Source: Clostridiales bacterium
GTDB lineage: Bacteria > Bacillota > Clostridia > Christensenellales > UBA1242
DNA: 64,000 bases
NCBI GenBank assembly: GCA_015055745.1
Contig: SVHS01000002.1
Location: 1-64,000, forward strand
Direction: 5' to 3'
Part shown: positions 61,757 to 64,000 of the stretch, one piece after another
Position numbering within the stretch: the stretch's first letter is position 1
How the letters are laid out: each line of letters opens with the position of its first letter
Translations under genes and position numbers: made by a program
The notes under the pieces: model-generated
The model's database searches: none
What the model was told of the DNA's origin: nothing
The model's input: only the letters and a program-made list of their open reading frames with translations

Positions 61757-64000
61757 TGAAAAATTTGAAGACGCTTATCTTATTGATTTGTCTAATCGTA
61801 CCTTTTTCTTTTGTTGGATGCGAAAATCAAAACAAGACTTCTTTATCCACTCCAGCTACTCTCACTATAGATGACGGTATCATCATCTTTGATGCTGTAG
61901 CTGATGCTGAATATTATATTATGGATATTAGTGGTATAGGCGAAATCAAGCTAGATGCAAGATATAGCAACAATGTAGAAATCATTGATGGCAAGATTCA
62001 TTACAATGCTACAAAAGTGCTAATCCCTGGCGAGACGTACAATATTAAAGTAAAGGCGACTGCTAGTGCGCGTGGAGATAGCCCATACACCAGTCTTGTC
62101 ACATATGGTCATATGCAAACTCTCGACACTCCGACCAATGTAAAAATTAACGGTACTACTCTTACTTGGGATGTAGTAGAAAACGCCAGCTACTATGTAG
62201 TAAAGCTTATCACCCCTCAAAATAAAAATATATTTGACTACGACGGCAACCTTTTGACCAAAGATGATGCAGAAAGCATCAAAAATGCTGAGCTCACAGA
62301 ATATACTTTTTATACAAATCAATTCAATTTTGATTCATTACTATCTTCAGCAGGTATATACAAATTTTATGTATCAGCAGTACGAGTAGAACCAGCAGAA
62401 AAAATCATGAGTGATTATTCATCAAAGATGACATATAAAAATATCAAGACTTTATCCACTCCGATAAATGGTACTATCGCTTTGGTTGATGGAGATTTGC
62501 ATCTTACCTCTGTTGTCGACAAAAACGCTAATGCTATCACTGTGAAATATGCCGACACTGAAAGGACAGTGGAAATTAATAGTGCTAATACCAGCATATC
62601 CATCTCTGGAAATATTGTGGATATCAATCTCTCAAAATTCTTCCCTGCAGACATTTTAGACCTTGATGTTATAAAACAATATTCATTTAAAGTCAAAGCA
62701 AACTACATAAACTCTAATGAAAACAATAAATACTACACTGACTCAGAGTATAGTAATGTAGTCGTATTTGAAAATACATACATTCTCTCCGCTCCAGATA
62801 TCACTTTATCACAAGATGTCGCTACTGGATACTACGAAGTATCTTGGGACAGTGCTGATAATGACCATGTAAAAAAATATGAAGTCTTTGTGTTTACTCC
62901 TACAGGACTCATACAGCCTATCTACCAAATCGAGCCTAATGAAAATGAAACTAAAAATAAATTCCTCATCACTACAGACTTTGTGTCAGTAGCAGTGAGA
63001 GCTGTAGGAGCTGGAAATTATATCACTTCTCCTCTCAGCGAATATGCTGTCAATCCAGACATATCAAACGAATTTACAGATGATATAAATTTCACCACAT
63101 CAAACAACACTCTTCACTGGGATACTGTAGATAATGCATATTATTTTGTACAATTTGGCGACTTATGGACAGAGACCAATCTAAATAGCTGCGCTATCCC
63201 AGTAGAATATTGCACATCAAATGACTATAGCATTTATGTCACGGTCATCAAAGATGGATATATCCCTCAGACCTTACAAGTAGATTTGTCTTACAATCCT
63301 CGTTTGACTGCTCCATATATAGCTAATGGTCAAGGTTTTAGCAGTAGAAACTTATATGAATTGTCATTCACTGGCTCAAACAAAGCTTTAGGATATTATG
63401 TGTACATAAAGTCTGCCGACGCTAGCGAATATGTAAAGATTGATACTTTATATACTAGCACCACTATAGATATTTCAAAATATATTACCAGCAAGGGAGA
63501 ATATTATGTATGCATCGAGTCTGTAGCTGATCCTTATAGTATATATAAAAATAGCGCTCTATCTTCACCTATACCTGTCACACATGAGGAAGTATTGGAT
63601 ACTCCGCAGTTTGACAAGATCGGAGATGAAAACTATCCTATCCTCAAGATCACTAGAGGAAATGAGACGACATACCAATTGAGATTCTATGGTGTAAAAA
63701 ATGCCGATATGTATGAAATCCTTATCGGAGGAAACAAAATAACTGAACCTAGTAAGGGAGCGAATTTTACAGGTATATATATCAAAGACATCACAGAGTA
63801 TTTATCTACTGCTGGTGACTATGTCATCAAAATCAGAGCTATCCCTAGCGCCAATGCTGACAATGTCGTAGCCAGCGCATACAATGAAGAGACTTATCCT
63901 GTGTATAGACAGCTGAGTGTAGTAGATCTTATCCAAGTAAAGGACAACAATGGCGTATACACTCTATCCTTCAACCCACAAGACAATGCCGAATCATATG
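61757..64000 (+). CDS. Fn3-like multidomain lipoprotein, 5' part (runs off the edge)
   Basis: 748 codons are visible without a stop. The start has the SD AGGGGAAA. The signal peptide (KNLKTLILLICLIVPFSFVGC) carries a lipobox with Cys at about residue 22. The mature part repeats a module of about 90-100 residues that begins 'L[SD][TA]P' and centres on a strand such as LTWDVVENASYYVVKL, YEVSWDSADNDHVKKYEVFV or LHWDTVDNAYYFVQFG. This is the Fn3-like module also found in the 2915-aa lipoprotein at 33391-42138, so the two are paralogues in architecture. The full length is unknown. Extracellular scaffold or adhesion role is inferred. Confidence 0.8.

Overview
The window looks like chromosome from a low-GC, spore-forming member of the Bacillota (class Clostridia), probably an uncultured host-associated lineage. 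The evidence is AT-rich intergenic DNA, strong SD sequences with some TTG starts, three sporulation genes (spoVG, spoIIID, spoIIE), the spoIIE-tilS gene pair, and a two-gene sufC-sufB iron-sulfur unit. The exact taxon is inference.

Layout. Positions 1-300 hold spoVG. From 335 to 25137 is a surface-protein region: a membrane-anchored GLUG-repeat protein, a 340-aa lipoprotein on the opposite strand, and one 6771-codon gene for a giant GLUG-repeat lipoprotein. Next come ttcA, spoIIID and the leftward sufC-sufB pair. From 42138 down to 28306 six leftward genes form one apparent operon of about 14 kb. They encode a 2915-aa lipoprotein of Fn3-like modules, a SipW-type signal peptidase, a 750-aa secreted protein, two TasA/camelysin-like proteins and a membrane protein with a similar external domain. 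The gaps are 0-21 bp. A good promoter precedes the first gene and a terminator follows the last.

From 42.4 to 50.7 kb lie cysS, a small unknown gene, a degenerate macro-domain protein, a glycosyltransferase, a heterodimeric ABC exporter and a degenerate lipid-kinase-like protein. Three of these units have a -10 box only 6-8 bases before the start codon and no clear SD, so their mRNAs may be leaderless. From 50.9 to 55.3 kb come another TasA-like gene, rmuC broken by a -1 frameshift, a VanW-family gene, and a phage-tail-like leucine-rich-repeat gene with a 56-aa partner.

From 55.4 to 57 kb a small membrane-protein gene is followed by a hairpin-rich segment of about 1 kb. Inverted copies of a 40-bp sequence bound it, and it carries a 128-aa orphan gene behind a palindromic operator. 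Then follow tilS, spoIIE, a PRC-barrel gene and the start of another Fn3-like lipoprotein that leaves the right edge.

How the genes fit together. The dominant theme is the cell surface: four very large or modular exported proteins, plus a dedicated SipW peptidase encoded among its probable TasA-like substrates. This suggests an extracellular matrix or fibre system whose first and largest component is an Fn3/GLUG lipoprotein. The rest is mostly housekeeping (translation, tRNA modification, Fe-S assembly, sporulation) interspersed with small orphan genes.
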